Shown here in pieces: positions 49,160 through 59,873 of a stretch of DNA of 64,000 nucleotides (position 1 is the stretch's first letter; each line of letters starts with the position of its first letter). The DNA lies in assembly GCA_916613615.1 (NCBI GenBank), contig OU744726.1, forward strand, positions 60,776,987 through 60,840,986. Direction: 5' to 3'. The notes under the pieces were generated by a model. The model did not search any database, had not been told where the DNA came from, and saw only the letters and a list, made by a program, of their open reading frames with translations. A program made the position numbers and the translations under genes. Source of the stretch: Steromphala cineraria (lineage: Eukaryota; Mollusca; Gastropoda; Trochida; Trochidae).

Positions 49160-49291
49160 CCCATATATGCATAGGGTTTCAGATTATTATGAAATTTGGT
49201 TTGAGTAATCTTCATGGGTCATAATAAAAGGAATGAAGTCTACTTTTGCTCAAAAATATTTTTTTCCATACTTTTGAAGCCTCTGAAAAAA

Positions 49292-49333
49292 CGTCCCATA
49301 TGTGGGACGGTATGCACGAAAGGGTAGGGGTTT
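49292..49333. promoter_or_regulatory. Left subterminal inverted repeat with palindrome, upstream of the passenger gene
   Basis: CGTCCCATATGTGGGACG is a near palindrome with 7-bp perfect arms. It is followed by GTATGCACGAAAGGGT and then 'aggggttttt'. The whole block of about 42 bp is inverted at 52,411-52,454. It ends about 64 bp before the passenger ATG. It could be a transposase-binding site, a promoter element or both. Confidence 0.8.
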
Positions 49334-49396
49334 TTAACAAGGATAGGAACAATATCACATGGGTATCATCTCTCTGTGTTTCCACGAAGATCCATC

Positions 49397-50344
49397 ATGT
49401 CGAAGAACGATGTCATGCAGGCTGCGGTTGAAGCACTTGGGTGAGTATATAATTGGTTTTAATATATTTTTTGGACATAAACACATCGGAAAATGACCTT
49501 GAAAGCTAACTTTTCGTTTTTTCTATCACGATTGATAAGTGTCATGCCTTGTTGATTATTGATAGTCATGTTTATCTTGTCGCATGAAAGTACCGGTGTA
49601 TGTGGAAATTGCTGCCCATGAAATATCTTATCAGTTCAGTTGTTTAATTGTTTTGTTTTCAGTCTCTCTGTCCAAAAAGGGTGGCAGCATACCCTCCTTC
49701 ACCACGGCACGTCCCGTAAAGAGGTTTATAAGGCTATGTATGGACAGTTAGTGGTAAGTTGACTATATATATATTATTGACTATATATACTTTATATATA
49801 TAATAATTTTTCTCCACTATTGTTTTTAAACTACAAAGCAGTGATTGACAAACTATAATGTGATGATGAGCGTTTTATATTATTTAGTAGTTTGTAAAGA
49901 TTGATTGTATCCCGAACAGGGTGCAGTTTAAAAGCTTACATTGGTACTTAGATTTTTTACGGACATGGCTAATACAATTGGGTTTTTTTCAGTATGGGAG
50001 TGGATTGGCCAGGCCGGGCACGACTATTGTGTACCCAGAGCTTGTTCGGGAGGTAATCCGTGAGAGATTTCCTGACCCCTCTGCAGGAGCCTTTGATACC
50101 CAGTATCCGACAGGAGAGGTAAATGATATGAGACATTGAATTTTAAAATGAAATTTATTTCAAACACGACATAACGCCACAACAAATATATTGACTTTTA
50201 ACGTTTCAGGGGAAGCACATCAGCCTCGAGCAAATGGCCAGACACCAGTGGCGAGGTCCGCCCAAGTCTTGCCAGATCTGTGGTGTAGCCGGCTCCATGG
50301 AGAAGAAGACCAAGAAGGCAGAGAAGAAGCACAAGCCTTATTGA
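49397..50344 (+). CDS. Passenger gene of the piggyBac element: four-exon gene, 131-aa protein of unknown function
   Basis: Coding exons 49,397-49,440, 49,663-49,753, 49,993-50,118 and 50,210-50,344 are joined by three GT-AG introns of 222, 239 and 91 bp. The frame stays open across all three junctions and ends at TGA, with AATAAA at 50,374. The start ATG opens 'MSKNDVMQAAVEALG'. The middle reads 'GWQHTLLHHGTSRKEVYKAM' and 'YPELVREVIRERFPDP', helix-rich in appearance and perhaps DNA- or protein-binding. The end has one CxxC pair (SCQICG) and a lysine-rich tail (KKTKKAEKKHK) that could be a nuclear localisation signal. I do not recognise the family. It lies wholly inside the element, convergent with the transposase, so it moves with it. 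It may be a transposition cofactor, a regulator or a captured host gene; the sequence cannot decide. A longer 5' untranslated exon is possible. Confidence 0.85.
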
Positions 50345-50373
50345 AATAAGAATTTGAATTTGAACTAAATTTG

Positions 50374-50379
50374 AATAAA
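50374..50379 (+). terminator. Polyadenylation signal of the passenger gene
   Basis: AATAAA lies 30 bp after the passenger stop codon and about 80 bp before the transposase stop on the other strand. Confidence 0.8.
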
Positions 50380-50456
50380 CACTTTGGAACAAACACGCAA
50401 ACTTGATAAGTGTTTTTTTTTGTCATCTTGACAATGTTAGTGTTTCAGCAAACTGG

Positions 50457-52644
50457 CTATTTCTGAGTATGGTACGCTGCGAAGCACACCTCATGGAGAG
50501 GACACTGAGGACATTTGACACACCTCTTCTTGGTTTTCTTTCCACACTGAGCACATCGACGCTGGGTGGGGTTGGAAGATAGGTAATGACCTTGATTGTC
50601 ATACCTGACATCCTCTGGCACACGGCACGCATTTGATATGCGACCAAGGACAAACGTGCCTGCTCTTTGTCTGTACTGCAGAATGTATGTCATAGCGATT
50701 TGGCGTGTGAATTCTAGCAGGTCTGTTTCTTGGGCACGTGGAGCTGCACTGCGTCTGAACAATTGCCATGCATTGTTCACTGATGTTGACAACAGGAAGA
50801 TGAAGACAGACCACCACCATTTCTTCTTCCTGACTCCTGGCCTGTACTTGGCGATGTTTTGATCCATACGGTCGGTGCCGCCCATGTTCTTATTGTACTT
50901 CTTCAGAATGTAGGGCATTCCTAGTTGGATTTCTTGATGCTTGGACGAGGACCACCTTCTGGCTGGCTGTAAAGGATAGACGCCGTGTGTGGTTGATGCA
51001 CACGTCACCACACTGTTGTCATTCCATCTGACAAGGATGAGTTTTGAGCTCATGTCTCTTCTGAAATCAACAGAACCCCGCTCTGTCTTCTTCATCACGT
51101 CAGGACTTGTGAGAGGACACTTCTGAGTCCTATTTGTTCTTACTGTGCCTGTACCATGGACCCCTCTCTCAGTCAAAGTCTCCAGTAGTGGCAAGGACGT
51201 GAAGAGGTTGTCAAAATAGACATCATACGGTTTTTGGGGGAGCTCACTGATCAGGTCCATGACAACAGATCCACCCATACCAAGTCCTGGCTGTATCCGT
51301 ACTGTTCCTGCCCCCTGATATGCTTCAAACTGTACGAGATATCCAGTTGGGGAGTTCAGACACCAAACCTTGAATCCGAAACGTAGAGGCTTTCCTCGGA
51401 TGAACTGTTTGGCACTGTGGTGACCAAAGTAAGGGATCATGCTCTCGTCAACATTGACAGCTTCTGTTTCTGGCCAGGCTTGTAGAAAGCGCTCATTTAA
51501 CATGCACATGATTGGGCGTAGCTTACTGAACTTATCCCCAGGATTGAGACGAGTGTTGTCTGCGAAATGAAGGAAACTGATGATTTCCTCAAACCTGTTT
51601 ACCTTCATGGCTGAAGCAACAGCATCGTTATGTGTGTCCTCACTGTTCTCCCAGTAGAGTCGACGCCGAGGTACTGGTGCATAACCAGAAATAAGGAGGA
51701 TAGCAAATGTCAACTTCAAATCTGTTGCTGTAAGTTTGAAACTATCCTTCCCATGTTGAGCTGCATACAACTCAGATGACTCACAGATGTAGGAAATTAC
51801 ATCTTCGTCAAAGAAAAGCTCAAAAAGATTTGTTGGAGAGTAGTCTTTATCCTCGATCCATGCCCTATCCCAAATCATTCCCTCATTTCTCAAACGAGGC
51901 ATGTCTCTCCTTGACCACTTTCTGGAGGCTGTGGATTTTCCGGATGATGAAGAAGATGAAGGAATGCTCTGCTCTATGTCTTCATTGTTTCCAACTGTCA
52001 TTCTTTCGCCACCAGATCGCAGAGTAACTGAACACCCAGATGACAGTTGACGTCCGGAGAGTCTGTTGACGTCCCCATCCCCATCTTCTTCTTCATCGCT
52101 ATCACCATCAGTGTCCTCAGTAACATCAGGGGGCTCCATAAAGATGTTAGCGTTATCTGCCTGTGCATAGTCGTCAAATAAAAGATCAAGGGCTTGGTTT
52201 ATTGTCATTAACCTGAAAGGAAAACATGGAAAATATAGCAAATTTTTGTTGTTTTAACCCAAAATGTATTATTTTCAATTCAATATTAACGCTTAATGCA
52301 TCCCTTGTTTACGTAAATGGTGAAAATAACTCATTTTAGCTATATCTCATATGAATTTAATACATTTACATTCATATAAACAATAAACAACTATGAACAC
52401 CTCTTACTGAAAAACCCCCACCCTTTCGTGCATACCGTCCCACAAGTGGGACGGCCAAAAAATCTGTTATAAATCATGGAAATATATTTTTTTTAAATTA
52501 ACAATATATTATAATTTATCCATAGAGACCTAAACTTTATCCTCATAAAGTCAAAAGACCTATTATTTTTCCATTTTTGTTTTGGCCTTACCTTGAACTC
52601 CGTCGAATTTGCGATTGACCACTAGCCGAAGATGACGCCGCCAT
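50457..52644 (-). CDS. piggyBac transposase, intact, two coding exons
   Basis: Exon 1 (52,644-52,592) starts ATG and gives 'MAASSSASGQSQIRRSS'; the donor is AAG/GTAAGG. A 379-bp intron ends in CTTTCAG, and exon 2 (52,212-50,457) continues in frame with 'LMTINQALDLLFDDY', for about 602 aa. An alternative is initiation at 52,241 or 52,208 in the second open stretch. After an acidic N-terminus (DTDGDSDEEEDGDGD) comes the DDE_Tnp_1_7 fold. The expected catalytic aspartates are in 'NVDESMIPYFG' (about residue 273), 'DVYFDNLFTSLPLL' (352) and 'MGGTDRMDQN' (465 and 468). The C-terminal cysteine-rich domain reads CAQC, then CVKCPQCPLHEVC, a cross-brace zinc-binding pattern that in this family contacts the element ends. 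No stop or frameshift is present. The enzyme excises the element through hairpin intermediates and inserts it at TTAA. Confidence 0.95.
52411..52454. promoter_or_regulatory. Right subterminal inverted repeat, inside the transposase intron
   Basis: Inverted copy of 49,292-49,333: 'aaaacccccaccctttcgtg', then 'cataccgtcccacaagtggg' and 'acgg'. It contains the palindrome CCGTCCCACAAGTGGGACGG (9 to 10-bp arms). It sits in the intron between exons 1 and 2 of the transposase and about 350 bp from the right end. Confidence 0.8.
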
Positions 52645-52771
52645 GTTCAAGGGGAGATAACTCTATGAAAGCGTTCACCACATTTCTGAAGAGATAGCTA
52701 TATCAGTATTATTATGCACTTTACCGCAAGTCGTTATCTTAAAATATAAATGAGAACTGGTTGATCAAAGT

Positions 52772-52807
52772 ACCCGTCCCACAAGTGGGACGGTATGCAT
52801 AAATGGG
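52772..52807. promoter_or_regulatory. Right terminal repeat with a third copy of the palindrome
   Basis: CCGTCCCACAAGTGGGACGG then TATGCATAAATGGG at the very end of the element. The palindrome-plus-TATGCAYRAA unit is the same as in the two subterminal copies. The left terminus lacks the adjacent palindrome, so the two ends are not symmetric. It lies about 130 bp upstream of the transposase exon 1 ATG and may double as promoter sequence. Confidence 0.8.
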
Positions 52808-52811
52808 TTAA
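52808..52811. repeat. TTAA target duplication, right side of the piggyBac element
   Basis: TTAA follows ATAAATGGG directly, matching 49,156-49,159. Confidence 0.95.
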
Positions 52812-55734
52812 TGAGTGCACTGAAGTTAAAACATTTTTATAACACAAGCATGCAGACATATAAATACTTATTTGATTATTTTCTTTAGGGGTGAATTTTC
52901 TGCCAAATACTTCAAAACATGTTATCCTGTTTATTTCGGCTGCATCAGGTTTTGAGGTAAAAGGTTTGTAACATTATGTATTATAGTGCATTTGTTTTTC
53001 TTCGTTTTCCATCAGTACCTGAAACTGAGATGTAAAACTTTTCTACAAACAAATGAGAAATCCACCATTAGTACTTAAATGTACAGAATGTTTGACAATA
53101 ATTTTTGAACAATTGACATTTGATCAATTTAATCTATGAAATTCAAATAGATACATCAACCAAATAATATCAATATATCAATTCAAGATGAGATGAAACC
53201 AGTCACAACGTATTACATGTACATTGCTCATAGTTTTACATCAATATATTTATAGTATACTTAAATAGCATAACATAACATTAAAAAGGTTAACTGAATT
53301 ACATGATTAAAAAAACTTATGTTGTTACAATTGCTATTTAACTAATTTTTCGATTTTAAATATGACGTAAATATGTCAGTGTACTGACTGTATAAGTATG
53401 GGTCATTTCACATCACCATGATACTGATACCAATTAAATTCATTCCGCATTGAGGAGTCTTTTATACCCTAAACGTCTATGACCTATTTTTGTGAAACTA
53501 AAATGATCAATCACTTTTGATAGTAAATGAATTTAAAATGAAAATTGTTTTTTGATACCTTCAAATAACTCAAATAAATGTAAACCCTTGTACCCTTACA
53601 ATAAATATCAAGGTTCAATAGGAAAACTTCATGAACACTAACTTCTTAGATTAGGAATTGTCATCTTTCTGTATGATTTAGAATTATTTTTATTTATCCC
53701 GAAATGAAACACAACCTCGTTTACATAGTAAGTAAAAGCCCTTTAGGTAACTTGATTAGTAAAATAGATTTGCATGTGATGTAGGTTAAATTATGCCCTG
53801 TAGCAATGTTTGCTAATAAGTATGGGAATCTTCAGAAAGCCTGTAACATGATATCCGAGCTCGACTCTAATGAGGTAAGGATTCTCATGGTTGTTTTAGG
53901 CAAATTTATATCAAGTTTGTTTTATCCATAAGTCAACAACTTCCGGATCGCAGAATATCAGATATACTCAGTAACATAAGTTTAACAACGCCCTATTCAA
54001 ACGTCCAATAATCATTTAAAAAAATGGTTTAACACAGATCTGTTGTCTGGCTTTATCATACTGACATCTCCCCGACGTCGCCAAAAATGACTCCTGCATC
54101 TTCAAACTGCAGACAGAACCGTGATGCATAACTAAGCAGGATGTCCAACCACTGACCAAGATGTCATCTTTGATGGACACGTGTCCATGTCGAACACTCT
54201 CGAACATGACATGAACATGACATGGCGTTAAGGGTATAACCTTGAAGAGATGATAATCTTCACATGGCAACCTTTTTGAATAACGTTAACTTGTATTCTT
54301 TTAAGGTTAGGTTGTACCTCAATTTTGTAGTCTTAGAAGTGTTATTATTAATGCAGTTGTAACAAGCAAAACAACTGAACCATAGTGTACTGCTTAACTT
54401 GGAAAATGTCATTGTGTCTTACTGTTGACTCTTAACCATACATCGTTTCAAATACATGAACTATCATCATTATGGATGATAAGCTCAAAATTTGAAAAGA
54501 AATAATTCTTTCATGTAATTGCATTGCTTTGCATTTCATTGACTGTTTTAGGTATAAACTCAAGCACACATATTGTCTACCAGTAGAAACTGGTGTTTTT
54601 TGTAGACTTTGTAAGAATTTCTATAAAAACAGTAATTCTTTGACCTTGACTTGCCCTTGAAGATTCATTCATAAAGGAAATCTAACGAAAATGTACAAAT
54701 TATATGTTGTGTATTCAAACATTCAATACGGGAGAACAGTACGCTGTAAAGAATCTCTCACTAGCTACACACATTTCATTTTGGAAATGTTTCTGATATT
54801 TTATTCAGGATGCATGGCAATCATTCTTGTTGCTAATTGATGCATTGTCAAGTAAACTGATACAGATCACTGTTCAAGTGTCACATAAGGTTCACGTGTT
54901 TGAAATGTGTTCCTTTTCTCTAAAAAATCCCTACAATCAGGTCATTTCGTTCTTTAAAGCCTCGCCAAGGTAAAGGGATCATTAACCTAATTTTCGTACA
55001 AATGATCGTGTTAATTGTTTATCATGTTAAGTTTAAATCGTAAATCATGTTTCTTCTGTGTAACGATTTGCCCTTTATATTTGGTAGCATTATAAATTCA
55101 ATGGTTTTTAAACTTGAATTTTTATTTGCAAAACATATAAAGACCAAGTATGTCTGATTCTACCGATATGCCATGTTCTTGCTTCACTGACCTTTTGCCA
55201 AGATGTCTTACATTGATCCCTTAGGGACATTCTCTTTGATAGTCGCTGGTATTTACTTGGTCCTCAAGTACCATACAAAAAGGTATTTTTGCAAAAGGGA
55301 AAGTCACCAACATAAATCAATGAAACGATTGACAATTACGAAAAAGTTTAAGAAATAACAAACACAATAAAAATCTGTCTTATTTTATTGTATTTACTTC
55401 AACTGAAAGAAAGACGTCCAGATAAGCATACACTCGTGCCATTGATATTCACCTGAATCATTTAATCTTAATAAATGTTCAAACAGTATCTACAGATAAC
55501 CTTGATCTAACATGAAATAACCTGTGAGTTTTGTACTTATAAAAAATCATTTCCAAGGTGACAAATACAGTGAAGATGTCTGAAAAAGCAGCTTTTATGC
55601 TATTACAAACCAAGACGGTTTTCACAGAATTCAGGATAATCTACAGTACTAGCTCTGTTCAAAGCAAGACATTAGTTTATGAGTTTATTGAGATCGTATG
55701 TATTTTTGCAGTGTCATTAAAAAAGGAACAACTA
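52812..55734. other. AT-rich DNA, nothing coding
   Basis: A 'gtatgggtcatttcac' anchor near 53,395 links it to the diverged duplications further left. A GC-richer patch at 54,055-54,250 is open on the minus strand for 84 codons ('MPCEDYHLFKVIPLTPCHVH') but has no known domain or splice context. Confidence 0.45.
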
Positions 55735-55738
55735 TTAA

Positions 55739-56054
55739 AGAGACAGTAGCACGTGTTTAGGGGGAATATGAGGTGATGTCAGGAAAATTAAAATTAATGG
55801 TTCCAATTGAAAGACAATGTATTTACAATAAATGAAAGCGTAATAGTTCAATTATATAATGTAAAGTTTAACCATGCGGTTCCTTTCAAAATGAATTAAA
55901 GGTGTTCAAACAAAACGGCCGCCAATGGATTTTATGTGAATCTTCATACTTTGTCCTCTGACTATGGATGATTGCTGTGTGTAATGAGATCTTTGACATT
56001 GTCAAAATAATACATGCAACACAAATTTCAAATATAAAATAATGAAAAAAAGTG
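55739..56054. mobile_element. Kolobok/T2-like MITE, right terminus eroded
   Basis: TTAA (55,735-55,738), then AGAGACAGTAGCACGTGTTTA and the family body ('tggttccaattgaaagacaa', 'ggccgccaatggattttatg', 'tttgtcctctgactatggat'). The right inverted end has been lost. Confidence 0.8.
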
Positions 56055-58605
56055 TTTAGGAAGATGTTAAGAAAGCTTTTCTATAGCTGGTCAACTTAAA
56101 ACAATAATTATGTCATAATTATACGTTATACAACGGGTTAAATTCATTAAGTTTTACTCTTCACCGTTAAAGGTTCCTACATATTATGAAATGCAGTATG
56201 GTTTGTCCAGGAAAGTGAATGCAAAGCATTAAATAATTGTCTCCAACAAATAACATATGTCTAAAGTAGAACATTATGGCACATGCCAAGTGAAGTTCGA
56301 CAGTTACATGACATTTGTAATACAATAAGAGCAGGCACGAACATTGGAATCAATTATGTCCAACACCTGCAGAGATGTCAAGCTAGACAATTGTCATGTA
56401 TTCTCGAGAACCAGACTAAAGCTTAGACTTTTAAGTATTTTCTATTGCACTTACAACTCAGGTCTTCACAAACATAGACTATGAATAAAGCTGAAAGTAT
56501 TTTGGGTAATATGCCTTGACACACGTCAATCAAATGCAAGTATTCTCACCATGGAGTGAAGGTTTGTTTCATTTGAATAGGATGGCGCGGACAATTTTGT
56601 TCATGAGTTCACATTGGGTATTTTATCTTGATGACTTCCATTTGCTGTATAGAAGCAGTGGTATTGTTTATACAAATATTTTTGCATACAGGAATCGAAT
56701 CTAAATCTCAAAATGTCAGCGAGGAAAACTTTTAACAAAGTACATTGTAACTGCATTTCATTTTGAAGTTCTTAGATTAATAGTTCTTGGAGATGACATT
56801 TAAAGATTGTGATTTAATTGAAACACATTAAGATGATTGATTAAACATGTGTTTCAAGGATTGGAAATCTTAAAGCTTGAACAGACTTTCATAAACAAAG
56901 TTGCTGTTGTCATTCACGTTGTTATTTGCAGCAGATTCGCAAACATTATGATTTGGTTGATGGAAAATAATGCACAAAACAGACAGCAATTTCCTTATTG
57001 ACATTTAATTGCCTCAAGATGTATCTTAGATTGCTATAAATTCAAAGGTTGATTCCCTTATGACCATGAAATCACCATTTTTTAACAATGCATGTGAAAG
57101 AAATTTTGAAAAGGAGTGTCAAAATTGCAATTTTCAAAAAAAAGGTTTAACAAGTGTTGTTGATGTAAATTGTTTTGGTTACATATAGCATATCCAAGGC
57201 TACATATAATGATAATATATGATTATATATGATACAGATATACAATCGTATTGAATTGAATTGGGGGTATAACAAAGCAAGCACTATCATTTTAATGGCG
57301 TGACACTTCCTATATGTACCGTCCATTAAAAACTTAAAATCACACTAAGAGAAAAGACGATTGAATGCTTAGAACTTTTATGAAGTGTTAGATAAGGGCA
57401 TATGTTCAACTATGGACAAGTTTTAAAGATAACATTTAATAACAGAATGAGAAATATCATAATAAATACGTGACAATAAAATCAACAGTAAAACCCCAAT
57501 ATGTTTTTTGCATATCTTAATCAACGAGTTCTGTAATAGTAATAAGGAAACAAAACATTGATAAGCAGACGAAATATTAAATTGACAACTTCAAGCGAGG
57601 AGGTTAACACAATAATTCATGTGAGACAGATAATCCGTAATTTGCTGCGAGGAGTTTGACACAATAATTCACATAATAATAATCCGTAATTCCGAGTTAG
57701 TTATTCTTTTTCTTACACAATATAATTGTATGCTAAAAAAGGGAAAGAAAGAGTAACATTTAAAAACTATCCTCAGCTGGTAAAGTAACAAATGTACTCA
57801 TACGTCATTAATTGTACTCACTACTTCAGGATGGGTAGCTCTAAGTTGTTCGCAATATACATTCCAATCTGAAATAGTTTAATATTTTGATGTCACAACT
57901 TCCCTTACATGTATATAATGAAATATTATTTTTATTGACCGCACTGTTGCAAAACCAGAGAGAAAAAAGAAGACGTAAGTTTTCGATACATTTGACAAGT
58001 CTTGTATGGAATGTTATGCCGTCACTGTTTGACATCATGTTTAATGACGTCATAGAGCTATGATGTAAACACAGTTCGCCCGTCAACTCTCCAACACTGC
58101 ACCGTCGTGAATATTCAACATCGTATTTACGGCAGAGAAAACGTCAGAAGGGCTTATTATGCTTGTAAAAATGTTGAACTGATGTGTGACTTTCACACTT
58201 TTATTTACAAATATAATTTAAAATACGTCTAAGGCAAGTTGTAAAATGTTTTACATATTTCACTCAAACTTTTGTTCATGATAGGGACTTAATGATGCAA
58301 GACATCATAGAATACACATGTTGAAATGAAGGTCAAACAGAGATACGTATTCCTGTAGTCTGATTCCTCGTGTGCTCACATTACTGTACATAGTTATCTG
58401 CCATTATCATTTATTAAAAAAACAATTTGTAGAATATTTACTTTAAAATGTCACATACACAAATACTTATTTCATGCATGACTTTCATGATATAAGAAGC
58501 TTACGATATCTCTGACACCAACAGCAAATTATTTTTCATTCACTGATTTGCTAAAAAGAGATACTTTGACAATCGGTAAGACATGTAATAAAGATTTCAT
58601 TCTAC
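56055..58605. other. AT-rich DNA with one short tandem duplication
   Basis: 57,594-57,647 and 57,648-57,702 are imperfect direct copies ('gcgaggag.tt.acacaataattca...ataatccgtaatt'). No gene is seen. Confidence 0.5.
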
Positions 58606-58632
58606 TTAAAGGGGCAGTTGCACGTTTTTTTA
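58606..58632. mobile_element. Solo left end resembling the Kolobok/T2-like MITE
   Basis: TTAA-AGGGGCAGTTGCACGTTTTTT, but the following sequence is unrelated to the family body and no right end is found. It may be a relic or a related family sharing only the terminus. Confidence 0.55.
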
Positions 58633-59873
58633 ATAAATAGTTAGACTTATCTTTAAAGCTATGCAATTAAGCACGATATGTTTATTAAAATCTGACCTAG
58701 TGTAGGAAATTATGTAGCAGTTTTTTCAAAATATGATATTCGGTGCATTTTGATTCTTCAGATGCTAAGCTACTATAAACACTATTTTGCATCATATATT
58801 GCCATTTTGTATCATTTAGTGTATCAATTATTCTTTCATTTTACCATCATGTGTTTTGAATGTTATTGAAAACAATTGAGTGTCGAGCAATTTAATTATC
58901 TAATTTATTATCACATAATTATTAAACTTTTATGTGTTAACTCATTACACTGAACTGTTAGGTGAACCAAATTTGACTGTTGTTGCAATATATTCTTGGC
59001 AAAAGTGTTTTTTCTTCTGCAGGTGGTGTTAACTTTTGCTACTTTGCATGTTATCACAAATTCAAGCAGCTCGAAATTTCTTATTATATTTTTTCATAAT
59101 GCTTATCATCATCATTCACATATATCTAATCCCGGATTCATTGTATGGTTTCTTGCAGGGATTTGTATATTTATGAAAATCATACAACAAGAATCGAATC
59201 CAGGGACTGAAATGAGAGATAATAAAACACGAAAACGTCATTTTACTTAATTTCATTCACAACATCGTGTCTTATCCTTCACCAGCTATGAAATACAAAT
59301 TATTGAACAAAAATCGTTTTGCATTTTTTTCAACATTTTGAGGAACTTGTTTGCTAATACAGAATGATTTCTATAACAATTGTAAATGCCAAGAAAGAAT
59401 GGCATTATGTTTTGTGATGCTGAAAACTACACATCAGATCAGGGATACAGAATCCGTTAAGAAATCCTGTCAAATAATTATAGCTTAAGGCAAATATTAA
59501 AATCAAAATATAATTTTTAATTGTAGTCATAGGCATAATTACATTAGAAAAACCATAAGTTTTAAATAAGCGTCCGTGAATATTTTCAGTATTCTGATTA
59601 TTTTCGTATGCTAATATTACTTATGATATCATTCTTGATATCATGTGGATTCTCATTGATGTGAAATTTGAAAATAAATCTATTTATTAGTATTAAAGTC
59701 TCAAAACCATTTCCCTGAACCTCATCCTCATCATGTTTATGAGATAAATCCATCTACTTCTTAGATAGTACGTTACAATTCTTGAAATGTGAATCATGGT
59801 CGGTATGAATTGATAAATATGACAAAATGTATTGATAGAATAAAGATAGAATGATTTGTTTTACGATACATAG
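58633..59873. other. AT-rich DNA, nothing coding
   Basis: An 84-codon open stretch at 58,996-59,250 starts with a hydrophobic signal-like run ('MAKVFFLLQVVLTFATLHVI') but continues as low-complexity sequence without a recognisable mature domain. I do not call it a gene. Confidence 0.4.

Larger units (their letters stand above)
49160..52807. mobile_element. Complete two-gene piggyBac transposon (3,648 bp)
   Basis: The ends CCCATATATGCATA (left) and CCCATTTATGCATA (right, inverted) match at 13 of 14 bases and are flanked by TTAA. Inside are an intact piggyBac transposase gene on the minus strand and a four-exon gene of unknown function on the plus strand, facing each other with 112 bp between their stops. 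A longer subterminal inverted repeat (49,292-49,333 against 52,411-52,454) lies inside both ends. Coding parts are clearly more GC-rich than the surrounding DNA. Intact ORF, intact ends and clean TTAA flanks suggest a young and possibly still mobile copy. The pre-insertion site reads CTTGA-TTAA-TGAGTG. Confidence 0.95.
39810..53500. repeat. Diverged direct duplications (several units), interrupted by the piggyBac element and others
   Basis: Three sets of anchors recur in direct orientation. Set one: 'ctgtttactgtcacatac...cattagaaggcta' at 42,260, 45,432 and 48,590 (about 3.16 kb apart). Set two: 'gatgacaggt...ttgattgctgt..ctctagaca' at 45,890 and 49,010. Set three: 'caatcaatcaaactgacac' and 'caatcaaagaaactgac' at about 39,880, 44,600 and 47,370. 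A 'gtctgggtca' anchor is at 41,500, 46,690 and 53,395. Spacing is irregular because of later insertions. No conserved exon was found. Confidence 0.55.

Noticed and set aside
49246..49431. 61-codon plus-strand ORF at the left end of the piggyBac element
   Set aside because: It runs through the subterminal palindrome and crosses passenger exon 1 in another frame; the spliced gene explains the region better.
50198..50862. Several ORFs on both strands overlapping the transposase 3' half and passenger exon 4
   Set aside because: Shadow frames of the two real piggyBac genes; they share no domain and have no independent start or splice context.
54016..54270. 84-codon minus-strand ORF in a GC-richer patch
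   Set aside because: No recognisable domain, no splice context and no second copy; it could be a decayed repeat.
58996..59250. Secreted peptide gene starting 'MAKVFFLLQVV'
   Set aside because: The hydrophobic start looks like a signal peptide, but the remainder is low-complexity, there is no cleavage-site context or cysteine pattern, and no second exon could be found.
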